This document shows positions 1 to 7,142 of a DNA stretch of 15,253 bases, one piece after another. This stretch comes from Methanobacteriota archaeon. GTDB taxonomy: Archaea; Halobacteriota; Syntropharchaeia; JACQPP01. The notes beneath the pieces are model-generated. The model was not told the origin of the DNA, did no database searches, and worked only from the letters and a program-made list of their open reading frames with translations. Position numbers and translations under genes: made by a program. The DNA lies in assembly GCA_016207465.1 (NCBI GenBank), contig JACQPP010000140.1, positions 1 through 15,253 of the forward strand. Reading direction: 5' to 3'. Every line of letters starts with the position of its first letter. The stretch's first letter is position 1.

Positions 1-180
1 CATGAGGAGGGCGAGGAGGAGGGTGGGGAGGGCGAGGTGGACGGGGGGGTAGACACCGCGGGTGGTGGCCGGCAGGAGGAGGGCGGAGAGGGTGGCCACG
101 GCGAGGACGAGGAGGAGAGCGGTGAGGATGGGGGAGGCGCGGAGGGGGCGGTAGTCGAAGAGCGCGGGGGGAGAGGCCAT
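1..180 (-). CDS. Partial membrane protein, N-terminal 60 residues
   Basis: Reading the minus strand from the ATG at 178-180 gives 60 codons without a stop, running off the left edge of the window. The peptide starts MASPPALFDYRPLR, then has one clear hydrophobic helix (about residues 17-37, rich in Leu, Ala, Val) and the beginning of a second one (about 46-60). An N-terminal polar stretch followed by closely spaced hydrophobic helices says integral membrane protein, but no family can be named from this fragment. It is divergent from the PIN-ATPase gene with only 39 bases between the two starts, so the two probably share a promoter region. The heavy C-ending codon use of the coding strand matches the other minus-strand genes in the left half. 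Confidence 0.6.
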   Translation of the reverse strand, partial: MASPPALFDYRPLRASPILTALLLVLAVATLSALLLPATTRGVYPPVHLALPTLLLALLM

Positions 181-219
181 GGATGGATAGTAGTTTTATA
201 AGAAGAAGAGTTTCATATC
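181..219. promoter_or_regulatory. Divergent promoter region with TATA-like box
   Basis: This 39-base AT-rich gap separates two divergent starts. TTTATAAG at 195-202 is a good archaeal TATA box for the plus-strand gene; the GTG at 220 lies about 22 bases beyond its centre, which would make a nearly leaderless message. Read on the minus strand the same box is CTTATAAAA, but it is only 18 bases from the ATG at 180, which is short. GATATGAAA (about 212-218 on the minus strand) is an alternative box for that gene. Confidence 0.5.
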
Positions 220-2034
220 GTGTCCCTGAAACTGGTTCCCGACACCAGCGTCATCATTGACGGGCGCATCACGGAGAAGATTGAGCGGGGGGAGCTGGAT
301 GGGGCATCCATCATTGTCCCGGAGGCGGTGGTGGCGGAGCTGGAGTCCCAGGCGAACGCGGGGCGGGAGGTGGGGTTCAGCGGCCTCCAGGAGCTGAAGC
401 GGCTGGGGGAGCTGTCGAGGGAGCGCCGCATCAAGCTCGGCTATGCGGGGGAGCGGCCCACCCTGGAGCAAATCAAGCTGGCCTCCGGGGGCGAGATTGA
501 CGCCCTCATCCGGAAGGTGGCGGTGGAGAATGCGGCCACCTTTCTCACCAGCGACCTGGTGCAGGCGGAGGTGGCGCGGGCGAAGGGCATCGAGGTGGAG
601 TATCTGGCCCCAGTGAAGCCGGAGCCCCGGGACCTCAAGGTGCTGGGGTATTTCACGAAGGACACCATGTCGGTCCACCTCAAGGAGGGGGCGATTCCCA
701 TGGCGAAGCGGGGCTCCGTGGGCAAACTGCGCTATGTGAAGCTGGGGGACTCCTCTCTCACCGAGCGCGAGCTGAAGGACATGGCCCACGAGCTCATGGA
801 GGCGGCGAAGAAGAACCCCCAGGGGTATGTGGAGATTGAGCGGCGGGGGGCCACGGTGCTCCAGATTGGGGACCTCCGGGTGGCCATCGCCCGGCCCCCG
901 TTCTCCAACGGCCTGGAGATCACCGCGGTGCGCCCCATCGCCACGGTGACCCTGGACGACTACAAGCTGCAGAAGGAATTGAAGGAGAGGCTCTCGGAGC
1001 GCCAGCGGGGCATCCTCATCGCGGGGCCCCCGGGGGCGGGGAAGTCCACCTTCGCCGCCTCGGTGGCCGACTTCCTCTCCGGGGCCGGCTATGTGGTGAA
1101 GACCATGGAGAGCCCCCGGGACCTCAAGGTCTCCCCCCAGGTCACCCAGTACACGGCCCTGGAGGGGAGCATGGTGAACACGGGGGACATCCTGTTGCTG
1201 GTGCGGCCCGACTACACCATCTTCGACGAGATGCGGCGGAGCCGGGACTTCGAGGTCTACGCGGATATGCGCCTCGCCGGGGTGGGCATGATCGGGGTGG
1301 TCCACGCGACCCGGGCCATTGACGCCCTCCAGCGGCTCCTGGGGCGCATCGACCTCGGGGTCATCCCCCAGGTGGTGGACACCATCCTCTTCATTGACAA
1401 GGGGCGCCTGGAGCGGGTCTTCATCCTGCGGTTCACCGTGAAGGTTCCCCACGGCATGGTGGAGGCCGACCTGGCCCGCCCGGTCATCGAGGTCCTCGAC
1501 TTCGAGCAGGAGATGGCGGAGTACGAGGTCTACACCTACGGGGAGCAGGTGGTGGTGATGCCCATCGAGAAGCGCCGCCCCAAATCGTGGAAGTCCATCG
1601 AGTCCCGGATTTCGAGGGAGATTGCGAAGCTCACCGACGACTACCGCGTGGAGATGCTCAGCGACACCCGGGCCGCCGTCTACGTCACTGGGGACACCAT
1701 GGGCCGCGTCCTCGGCAAGGGGGGCCGCACCGTTTCCCGCATCGAGTCCAAGCTGGGGGTCAGCCTCGACGTCCGGCTGGAGGAGAAGGAGTCCGAGGAG
1801 CCCCGCCCGGAGGTGGTCCCCGCCCTGGAGGAGAGCGACAAGCACCTCCTCGTCCAGCTCCCCGACCTGGTGGGCAAGAAGGTGGAGGTCTACGTGAGCG
1901 ACGACTTCCTCTTCAACGCCACCGTGGGGCGCCGGGGGGACATCCGGCTCACCAAGGGGATGCCCGACACCAAGCGCCTCCTGGAGGCCCGGAAGAAGGG
2001 GGAGAAAATCGTGGCGAGAGTCCTGCCCGAATAA
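220..2034 (+). CDS. PIN domain-ATPase-KH domain protein (PINA-like)
   Basis: A 604-residue protein starting at GTG 220. Domains in order: an N-terminal PIN nuclease-like domain (about 1-130; acidic residues in PDTSVIIDGR near the start and TSDLVQAE later), a secretion/PilT-type ATPase domain (about 230-430) with Walker A GPPGAGKST at 269-277 and Walker B IFDE at 334-337, then a KH RNA/DNA-binding domain with the loop GRVLGKGG at 495-502, and a short basic tail. This order is typical of the archaeal PIN-ATPase family; the Sulfolobus member PINA is reported to be a hexameric ATPase that drives Holliday-junction branch migration with Hjc and Hjm. Related proteins may act on RNA. The GTG start is chosen because it follows the TATA box at the right distance and the PIN motif begins ten codons later. 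The gene ends 15 bases from the convergent DUF5612-like gene. Confidence 0.9.
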   Translation: MSLKLVPDTSVIIDGRITEKIERGELDGASIIVPEAVVAELESQANAGREVGFSGLQELKRLGELSRERRIKLGYAGERPTLEQIKLASGGEIDALIRKVAVENAATFLTSDLVQAEVARAKGIEVEYLAPVKPEPRDLKVLGYFTKDTMSVHLKEGAIPMAKRGSVGKLRYVKLGDSSLTERELKDMAHELMEAAKKNPQGYVEIERRGATVLQIGDLRVAIARPPFSNGLEITAVRPIATVTLDDYKLQKELKERLSERQRGILIAGPPGAGKSTFAASVADFLSGAGYVVKTMESPRDLKVSPQVTQYTALEGSMVNTGDILLLVRPDYTIFDEMRRSRDFEVYADMRLAGVGMIGVVHATRAIDALQRLLGRIDLGVIPQVVDTILFIDKGRLERVFILRFTVKVPHGMVEADLARPVIEVLDFEQEMAEYEVYTYGEQVVVMPIEKRRPKSWKSIESRISREIAKLTDDYRVEMLSDTRAAVYVTGDTMGRVLGKGGRTVSRIESKLGVSLDVRLEEKESEEPRPEVVPALEESDKHLLVQLPDLVGKKVEVYVSDDFLFNATVGRRGDIRLTKGMPDTKRLLEARKKGEKIVARVLPE

Positions 2035-2049
2035 ACCCGCTCTTTCTTT

Positions 2050-2697
2050 TCAGAACACTCTCTTTTTGGTCTTGCGGATGTCGAATTTGGCGGTGTCGGC
2101 GATGGCCATGACGGCCATGACTCCGGCCTGGACGGGGTCGGTGACGACGAGGTCGGCCTCGCGGGGGACGCCGCCGGCCATGTTGAGGGCGACGACGGGG
2201 ATGTGGTGGCGGCGGCGGAGGTGGCGGACGGCCTGGGTGACGTCGCCGCCCATGATGGAGCCGGCGAGGATGAGGATGGCGGCGCGGTGGAGGCGGGCCA
2301 CGGCGCGGACGGCCTCGGCGAGGTTCTCCTCCCCGACGAGGGGGATGGTGTCCACACTAATCATCTCGCCGCGGAGGTTGTGGCGGTCGGCCTCGCTGAC
2401 GGCCCCGAGGACCACCTGGCTGACCTGGGCCCCGCCGCCGATGACAATCACGCGCTTGCCGTAGATTTGGCGGAAGGGCTTGTAGCGCTCGACCTTCTGG
2501 ACCCCGGAGATGCGGCGGAGCCGCTGGGTGAGGGCGCGGAGGCGGGCGGGGGGGCCGGTGAGCTCGATGTAGACCTGGAGGAGGGGGCCGTGGGTGACCT
2601 GGGTGTATTCCACCCGGGCCCTCTCGAGGGCCTGGTAGATGCGGGGGAGGACATTGGCCAGGGGGGTGGCGATGAGGGCGATTCCGGCGTTGGCCAT
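2050..2697 (-). CDS. ACT-like plus DUF5612 domain protein
   Basis: A 215-residue cytoplasmic protein. The first 75 residues look like an ACT-type small-ligand regulatory fold (alternating strands and helices, IALIATPLANVLPRIYQALE and LQVYIELTGPPARLRALTQ). The remaining 140 residues match my memory of archaeal DUF5612 proteins: RVIVIGGGAQVSQVV, then GEMISVDTIPLVGEE, LAGSIMGGDV and a very characteristic ADLVVTDPVQAGVMAVMAIA. The family is conserved in methanogens and relatives without a proven function; the ACT part suggests amino-acid or other metabolite sensing. The ATG at 2695-2697 is supported by AGAGGA six bases upstream (a Shine-Dalgarno-like site), so unlike several neighbours this message probably has a leader. 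That leader would contain the 13-bp hairpin at 2717-2753. It is divergent from the phosphoesterase gene. Confidence 0.75.
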   Translation of the reverse strand: MANAGIALIATPLANVLPRIYQALERARVEYTQVTHGPLLQVYIELTGPPARLRALTQRLRRISGVQKVERYKPFRQIYGKRVIVIGGGAQVSQVVLGAVSEADRHNLRGEMISVDTIPLVGEENLAEAVRAVARLHRAAILILAGSIMGGDVTQAVRHLRRRHHIPVVALNMAGGVPREADLVVTDPVQAGVMAVMAIADTAKFDIRKTKKRVF

Positions 2698-2716
2698 CGT
2701 GTTTCCTCTGGGGAGT

Positions 2717-2753
2717 GGGAAATTCGGGCTCCCTTCGGTCGCCCGAATTTCCC
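2717..2753 (-). repeat. Perfect 13-bp hairpin in leader of the DUF5612-like gene
   Basis: GGGAAATTCGGGC at 2717-2729 and its exact complement GCCCGAATTTCCC at 2741-2753 flank an 11-base loop. In the sense of the downstream minus-strand gene the loop is GACCGAAGGGA. The stem/loop sizes (13/11) equal those of the hairpin ahead of purM at 7143-7179, and the loops match the common pattern GASCGWAGSGA. It lies 19 bases ahead of the ATG at 2697. Possible roles are a 5' UTR structure, a regulator-binding palindrome, or a dispersed miniature palindromic element. Confidence 0.85.
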
Positions 2754-2783
2754 CTATGGGTAGTTGTGGAAACGTTATCCCCG

Positions 2784-2798
2784 GTTATATCCTTTATC
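2784..2798 (+). promoter_or_regulatory. TATA-like promoter of the phosphoesterase gene
   Basis: GTTATATCC followed by CCTTTATC gives two overlapping TATA-like boxes in an otherwise GC-rich region, 37-50 bases ahead of the ATG at 2835. A start site about 25 bases downstream would fall within the loop of the hairpin at 2798-2834. The block CCTTTATCTTTTTTCC (2791-2806) recurs with one change ahead of purM. Confidence 0.45.
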
Positions 2799-2834
2799 TT
2801 TTTTCCGAGCGAACGGAGTGAGCGAGGAAAAAAG
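2798..2834 (+). repeat. 9-bp hairpin abutting the phosphoesterase start codon
   Basis: CTTTTTTCC (2798-2806) pairs exactly with GGAAAAAAG (2826-2834). The 19-base loop is GAGCGAACGGAGTGAGCGA, with the hexamer GAGCGA at both ends. The right arm ends at the base just before the ATG at 2835. The loop is an extended form of the loop seen at 7156-7166 and 2730-2740 and has the same orientation relative to its gene. Confidence 0.8.
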
Positions 2835-3638
2835 ATGGTCTCTATCGTGCCGGTGCTCCACCGGCCCGCGCTGCGGGTGGAGAACCGGGAGCCGGTGGTG
2901 GTGATTGCCGACATCCACCTGGGATTGGAGGCGGAGAAGCGGAGGCGGGGGGTGCGGATTCCGAGCCAGACCGACCGGCTCCTGGGGGCCCTGCGGGGGG
3001 CGGTGGAGGAGGCGGGGGCCCGCCGGGTGGTGATGCTGGGGGACGTGAAGCACACCGTGGGGGGCTCCTCGTGGATGGAGCGGAGGGAGGTCCCCCGCTT
3101 CTTCGCGAGCCTGAGGGAGCGGGTCCCTGTGGAGATTGTCCCGGGAAACCATGATGGGCTCCTGCGGGACCTCCTGGGGGACACGGTGGCCATCCACCCC
3201 ATGTCTGGGGCACTCATTGACGGCGTGGGTTACCTCCACGGTCACACCTGGCCCGCCCCGGGGCTGTTGAAGGCTCCCGCCCTCATCCTGGGCCACGACC
3301 ATCTGGTGGTGGAGTTCCGGGATGAGGTGGGGGGCCGCCAGAGGGAGCCGGTGTGGATTCGGGCCCACCTGCGCCCCTCCAGACTTCCCAAGAGGCTTCG
3401 CGCCGTGTGCCGCCGGAGAATCCCTGTCTACCTGATGCCTGCCTTCAACCCCCTGCTGGCCGGGGTCCCAGTGAACCGGCTGGGACCCCGGGGGGTCATC
3501 GGGCCCCTCTTCAAGAGCGAGGCCATTGACCTCCCCCGGGGGGAGGTCTATCTGCTGGACGGGACCTATCTGGGTGAAGTGAAGGATTTGCCGGGGGAGC
3601 CCTTCGAGGGGCCGGTTCCGAGGCTGGGACGACATTAA
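2835..3638 (+). CDS. COG1407-type metallophosphoesterase (ICC/PdeM-like)
   Basis: A 267-residue calcineurin-like phosphoesterase. The metal-binding motifs appear in order: ADIHLG (D26, H28), MLGDVKH (D70), GNHDG (N105, H106), LHGH (H135, H137) and GHDH (H154, H156). GDVKH rather than the more general GDxxD form is typical of the COG1407 branch, whose bacterial member PdeM is a predicted DNA-repair nuclease found next to a ligase and an Lhr-type helicase; the archaeal members are uncharacterised. The residues after 165 form a C-terminal part usual for the group. An upstream in-frame start at 2715 would translate the hairpin as peptide (SERSERGKK) and I reject it; the ATG at 2835 places the first motif about 25 residues in, as expected. 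It converges with the flippase gene across a 98-base gap that holds an inverted repeat. Confidence 0.85.
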   Translation: MVSIVPVLHRPALRVENREPVVVIADIHLGLEAEKRRRGVRIPSQTDRLLGALRGAVEEAGARRVVMLGDVKHTVGGSSWMERREVPRFFASLRERVPVEIVPGNHDGLLRDLLGDTVAIHPMSGALIDGVGYLHGHTWPAPGLLKAPALILGHDHLVVEFRDEVGGRQREPVWIRAHLRPSRLPKRLRAVCRRRIPVYLMPAFNPLLAGVPVNRLGPRGVIGPLFKSEAIDLPRGEVYLLDGTYLGEVKDLPGEPFEGPVPRLGRH

Positions 3639-3665
3639 CCTCCCCTTCTCGCCAGTCAAACAACG

Positions 3666-3732
3666 AATCCGCAGATGACACAGATACCGCAGATGTGTTA
3701 AAAATCTGCGTCATCTGCGAAATCTGCGGATT
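3666..3732. repeat. Imperfect inverted repeat made of CGCAGAT units
   Basis: This fills most of the 98-base gap between two convergent genes. The arms 3666-3694 and 3704-3732 (29 bases each) match at about 24 positions when one is complemented; the 9-base centre is GTGTTAAAA. Each arm is itself a run of about three 9-10 base units containing CGCAGAT or CACAGAT. Similar CGCAGAT-rich intergenic repeats are known from many unrelated bacteria and archaea. It could act as a two-way terminator, or be a dispersed repeat of the REP type. Confidence 0.75.
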
Positions 3733-3736
3733 GTCG

Positions 3737-5395
3737 CTACAGGGGCGGGGCGAGGGGGCTTCGGCGGTGGAGGGCACGGAATGCTCGTCCGGCGAAGCGG
3801 CCGATGGGCCTCATGCCAAATGAGGTGAAGATGTCCTCTATCATGCGGTAGTCCTCCTCGTCGTAGAATCCGAGGAGGGTGAGGAGGATGGCGAAGACGA
3901 GGAGGAGGAGGTTGAAGGAGAGGGCGACGGTGAGGAGGGTGGAGGCGATTCCTCCGGCGCCGAGGACCCTGGAGGTGAGGGGGGAGAAGACGAGGGAGAC
4001 GATGGCGGCGGCGGCCAGGGGGCGGAGGAAGAGGCCCCAGGAGAGGCGGGTGCCGAGGGTGCGGCGCATCCGGTGCATCAGCGGGGGGAGGATGACGAGG
4101 GCGGAGAGGGGGAGCATGAGGGCGGCCCCGGGGAGCCCGGCGAGGAGGGCGAGGGGGATGGTCCCGGCGGCGGTGAGGAGGGCCCCGAGGCCGAGCCAGG
4201 CCCCGGCGTAGCGGGCCTGTCCGGTTCCCACCAGGGTGGCCCCGAGGATGGTGGCCACGGCGTAGAGGACCATGCCGATGGTGGTGAGGGCGACGGCCTC
4301 GTGGCCCCCGAGGAGGAGGGCGGCGGCCTGGTCCCCGCGGGGGAGGAGGACGGCGAGGACCACCTGGGAGAAGACGGTGAAGATGGTGGCGATGAGGACC
4401 CCGATGGAGAGGCAGAGCTTGAGCATGGTCTTGACGATGGAGTCCACCAGGGCCTTGTCCCCGACCTCGCGGGCCCGGGAGACCTCGGGGACCATGGGGA
4501 CCGCCATGATGGTGATGAGGGTCACGATGTAGGCCCCCAGGGTCGAGATGCCGTAGATTCCCACGGCGGCCTCGCTGAGGACCCCCATGTAGTTGAGGCT
4601 CTTGACCCCCAGGACGCTGAGCTGGAGGATGATTCCGAAGGTGGCCACGTTGGCGAGGCAGGTGTAGAGGCCGTAGGAGGCGAACTCCCGGGCGAACCCG
4701 CGGGTGAGGCCCACCCGGAAGAGGCCGCGGACGGGGAAGGGGGAGACCCGCCCCACCAGGAGGAGGGCCATGAGGGCGGTGACCGCGATGCCCCCGACGA
4801 GGGTGAGGCTGAGGAAGTGGGCCCGGGACAGGGGGTCGCCGGTGGAGATGAGGAGGAGGCCGGTCCCGAAGATTCCCACCCCGAAGAGGGCCCCCACCAC
4901 CCCCACGTAGTCGAAGCGGGCCGCGCTCCCGATGGTGGATGTCAGGATGTCCCGGATGTAGACCAGGGGGATGATGAGGGCGAGGAGGGTGAAGGAGACC
5001 TGGTCCAGGGGCTTGGGGACCACCCCGTAGATGAAGAGGAGGAGGAGGGCCATGAGGGCGGCCCCGGTGATGAGGAACACCTGGGCGGCCTGCCCCGCCG
5101 TGGTGCGGGCCTCCTCGGGGCTCCGGGTGAGGGCCGCCGACACGTAGCGCATGAAGGTCAGGCCGAGGCCGATGGCGGGGAAGGTGAGGACCTGGAGGAG
5201 GGCCTGGGCGGTGATGAAATACTCGAACCGGGCGGCCCCATAGGTGCGGCTCCCCAGGAGGACCCAGGCGAAGAGAAGCATCCCCCCGGCGAACCCGGGG
5301 ATAATCTGCCAGGAGCCCCCGGCCACCACCCGGCTCGTCGAGGCCCGGTTGAAGACATCCGACCGTTTCTCGGCCGCCGCGGCCAGCTCGGGCAT
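3737..5395 (-). CDS. Flippase of the oligosaccharide/polysaccharide export (MOP) family
   Basis: A 552-residue, very hydrophobic protein with roughly 12-14 membrane helices, starting with a short cytoplasmic tail and then GGSWQIIPGFAGGMLLFAWV, the usual opening of polysaccharide-biosynthesis (Wzx/RfbX-like) proteins of the MOP/MATE superfamily. The central segment MAVPMVPEVSRAREVGDKAL resembles the loop between the two helix bundles of these transporters. The expected role is flipping lipid-linked glycans across the membrane, for example for N-glycosylation or surface polysaccharide; the substrate cannot be read from sequence. No glycosyltransferase is nearby to confirm it. It lies 28 bases behind the HAD phosphatase gene on the same strand; GGTTTAAGG (5422-5430, minus strand) about 30 bases ahead of the ATG is a possible promoter of its own. 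Confidence 0.8.
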   Translation of the reverse strand: MPELAAAAEKRSDVFNRASTSRVVAGGSWQIIPGFAGGMLLFAWVLLGSRTYGAARFEYFITAQALLQVLTFPAIGLGLTFMRYVSAALTRSPEEARTTAGQAAQVFLITGAALMALLLLFIYGVVPKPLDQVSFTLLALIIPLVYIRDILTSTIGSAARFDYVGVVGALFGVGIFGTGLLLISTGDPLSRAHFLSLTLVGGIAVTALMALLLVGRVSPFPVRGLFRVGLTRGFAREFASYGLYTCLANVATFGIILQLSVLGVKSLNYMGVLSEAAVGIYGISTLGAYIVTLITIMAVPMVPEVSRAREVGDKALVDSIVKTMLKLCLSIGVLIATIFTVFSQVVLAVLLPRGDQAAALLLGGHEAVALTTIGMVLYAVATILGATLVGTGQARYAGAWLGLGALLTAAGTIPLALLAGLPGAALMLPLSALVILPPLMHRMRRTLGTRLSWGLFLRPLAAAAIVSLVFSPLTSRVLGAGGIASTLLTVALSFNLLLLVFAILLTLLGFYDEEDYRMIEDIFTSFGMRPIGRFAGRAFRALHRRSPLAPPL

Positions 5396-5423
5396 ACGGC
5401 TGGAACCAACGGCCCCCTGGGCC

Positions 5424-6086
5424 TTAAACCTTCATGGTTTCCAGAAGGCGCAGGAACTCGAGGGTTCCCCCGCCGCAGGGCCTCCGCGAAACGAAATCCG
5501 CCGCCCTGCGCAGGGGGGGGACGGCGTTGGAGGGGACGCCGAGGGTCCCGCAGACCCGCCGGAAGACGATGTCGTTCTCCCCGTCCCCGGCCCCCGCGGT
5601 CTCCCGCCGCGTCACCCCATATGCCTGCTGGAGCCAGCGGACACCGGTCTCCTTGGTGACACCCCGGGGGAGTATCATGAGGGCATCAATGTTGCGGATT
5701 CCCACCCAGCCGGGGGGAATGTGGGGGGCGACCCTCGGCTCGTCCCGGGAGAGGACCGAGACCACCACCTCCCCGGCGGCCCACGGAATCCCCATCTTCC
5801 CCACGGCATGGAGCAGGGGGGCCCGCGGCCCACCCGCCTCCCCCAGCACCTCCTTGCGCCCCCGGGCATATCCGATGCACCCGTTCTCGGCCACGAATCC
5901 GTCGAGGACCCCGGGGAAGCGGCGGCGGAACCGGGAGAGGAAGGGGTAGAACCGCCCGGAGACGATGGCAGTCCGGGCCCCCCGCTGGCGGAGACGGCGG
6001 AGGGCCGCGAGGCAGCGGAGGTCGGCCTTGAGGTCCCGGCGGGTGATGGTGCGGTCGTAGTCCACCACCACCAGCCGGATTGCCAT
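5424..6086 (-). CDS. HAD phosphatase, archaeal phosphoglycolate phosphatase type
   Basis: A 220-residue haloacid-dehalogenase hydrolase. Motif I is VVVDYDRT (nucleophile D9, acid D11), motif II VSGR (S43), the lysine of motif III is probably K145 in VTKETGV, and motif IV is GDGENDI (D168, D172). The large cap between about 75 and 140 and the final GDGENDI are typical of the Cof/archaeal phosphoglycolate phosphatase group, whose Thermoplasma member TA0175 hydrolyses phosphoglycolate. The start is the ATG at 6084-6086, eight codons before motif I; a much longer upstream frame only overlaps purM. It follows the purM stop by 8 bases, so both are likely on one message. Sugar phosphatase activity is an alternative. 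Confidence 0.82.
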   Translation of the reverse strand: MAIRLVVVDYDRTITRRDLKADLRCLAALRRLRQRGARTAIVSGRFYPFLSRFRRRFPGVLDGFVAENGCIGYARGRKEVLGEAGGPRAPLLHAVGKMGIPWAAGEVVVSVLSRDEPRVAPHIPPGWVGIRNIDALMILPRGVTKETGVRWLQQAYGVTRRETAGAGDGENDIVFRRVCGTLGVPSNAVPPLRRAADFVSRRPCGGGTLEFLRLLETMKV

Positions 6087-6094
6087 GGTCTGTC

Positions 6095-7138
6095 TCAGTT
6101 GACCCTCAGGATTCTCACTCGAATTGCGGTGTCTCGCGTGACTTCGCCGACCACCCGGGCCCGGGGTCCGGCGAGCCGGAGGGCCCGCGGGGCGTCGCGG
6201 GGGGCCACCGCGGCGAGGAATCCCATGCCCATGTTGAATGTGCGGTACAGCTCGCGGAGCTCGTTGTCGCCTGTCTCCCAGAGGAACCCGAAGATGGCCT
6301 GGGGGGGGAGGGGGTGGGTGAGGTGGAGCCCGTGGGGGGTGAGGCGGTGCCATTTGAGGAGGCCGGAGCCGGTGATGTGGGCCAGCCCCCGGGCGCGGAC
6401 GCCGCGGATGAGGCGGAGGACCTCCGGGACATAGATGCGGGTGGGCTCCAGGAGTTCCTCCCCCAGGCTCCGGCGGCGGTTCCAGGGGCAGGGGCTCCGG
6501 TAGCCGAGGCCCGCCTCCCGGAGGATGCGGCGGGCGAGGGTGAGGCCGTTGCTGTGGATGCCGGAGCTCGGGAGGCCGATGACGGTGTCGCCGGGGCGGA
6601 TGGCCCGGCCTGTGATGACCCGGCCCCGGTCCACCATGCCGAGGGCGGTCCCCGCGAGGTCGAAGCCTATCTTCTCCGAAGATAGTCCACCGCCTCTTCG
6701 ACGCGGTGGACCCCGGATGAGGTCGGGGAGGATGGCGGTCTCCCCCCCGACGAGGGTGCAGCGGGCCTGGCGGCAGCCCCTCTGGAGCCCCCGGCCAATC
6801 TCGCGGCTGATGCGGGGGTCGGGCCTCTCCAGGGCCAGGTAGTCCACGAAGGCGATGGGCTCCGCCCCGATGGCGAGGAGGTCGTTGACGTTCATGGCCA
6901 CGCAGTCAATGCCCACCGTGTCCCACCGGCGCAGGGCCGAGGCCACGAGCAGTTTGGTCCCCACGCCGTCGGTGGTGATGGCGGCGAGGCGGCCCCGGGG
7001 GATGTCCACCAGCCCCGCGTAGTGGCCCACCAGTACGGGTCTCCCGGGGCCCCTGCGGCGGTAGGGGGCTTGGGAGACAAGGGCCTCGATGGAGCGCTCC
7101 TTGGCCCGGATGTCCACCCCTGCCCTGGCGTATGTCAA
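6095..7138 (-). CDS. purM: Phosphoribosylformylglycinamidine cyclo-ligase (AIR synthetase)
   Basis: PurM makes aminoimidazole ribonucleotide from FGAM with ATP in purine synthesis. Family signatures seen in order: TYARAGVDI at the start, TTDGVGTKLLVA, AMNVNDLLAIGAEP, LVGGETAILPDLI, FDLAGTALG, GLPSSGIHSNGLTLARRIL, ELLEPTRIYVPEVL, AHITGSGLLKW and FNMGMGFL. The start is taken as TTG at 7136-7138, because it gives LTYARAGVDI, the usual PurM N-terminus; no ATG or GTG fits, and the frame continues upstream only through the hairpin. The length (347 residues) is then normal. Oddity: between PDLI and FDLAG there is an insert RGPPRRRGGGLSSEKIG where other PurMs have a short loop; the DNA of this insert is two adjacent hairpins. 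The usual HITGGGL is HITGSGL here. First gene of a run with the HAD phosphatase. Confidence 0.9.
   Translation of the reverse strand: MTYARAGVDIRAKERSIEALVSQAPYRRRGPGRPVLVGHYAGLVDIPRGRLAAITTDGVGTKLLVASALRRWDTVGIDCVAMNVNDLLAIGAEPIAFVDYLALERPDPRISREIGRGLQRGCRQARCTLVGGETAILPDLIRGPPRRRGGGLSSEKIGFDLAGTALGMVDRGRVITGRAIRPGDTVIGLPSSGIHSNGLTLARRILREAGLGYRSPCPWNRRRSLGEELLEPTRIYVPEVLRLIRGVRARGLAHITGSGLLKWHRLTPHGLHLTHPLPPQAIFGFLWETGDNELRELYRTFNMGMGFLAAVAPRDAPRALRLAGPRARVVGEVTRDTAIRVRILRVN
6667..6710 (-). repeat. Two adjacent hairpins forming an in-frame insert in purM
   Basis: CTATCTTC (6667-6674) pairs with GAAGATAG (6678-6685) around a 3-base loop; immediately after, TCCACCGC (6686-6693) pairs with GCGGTGGA (6703-6710) around the 9-base loop CTCTTCGAC. 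Together they cover 44 bases and encode most of the extra PPRRRGGGLSSEKIG residues of PurM. The second loop resembles the loop of the upstream hairpins (plus-strand TCSCTWCGSTC), in the same orientation relative to the gene. Confidence 0.7.
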
Positions 7139-7142
7139 AGTT

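Noticed and set aside
1..180. Purine-rich GAGGAGG tract as a possible tandem repeat
   Set aside because: It is the complement of Leu/Ala/Pro-rich membrane-protein codons and has no fixed period.
196..1845. 549-codon minus-strand frame opposite the PIN-ATPase gene
   Set aside because: The plus strand shows PIN, Walker and KH motifs; the antisense reading is His/Leu/Pro-rich shadow without motifs.
2715..2834. N-terminal 40-residue extension of the phosphoesterase
   Set aside because: It would translate two hairpins and a TATA box; the ATG at 2835 gives the normal family start.
5396..5450. CTGGAA...TTCCAG inverted repeat between the HAD phosphatase and flippase genes
   Set aside because: Short arms with a mismatch and a long loop; could occur by chance in this composition.
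4073..5659. Long plus-strand frame encoding an acidic Glu/Gly-rich protein opposite the flippase
   Set aside because: It is the complement of hydrophobic Leu/Ala/Val codons in a GC-rich gene; composition is low-complexity and no family motif appears.
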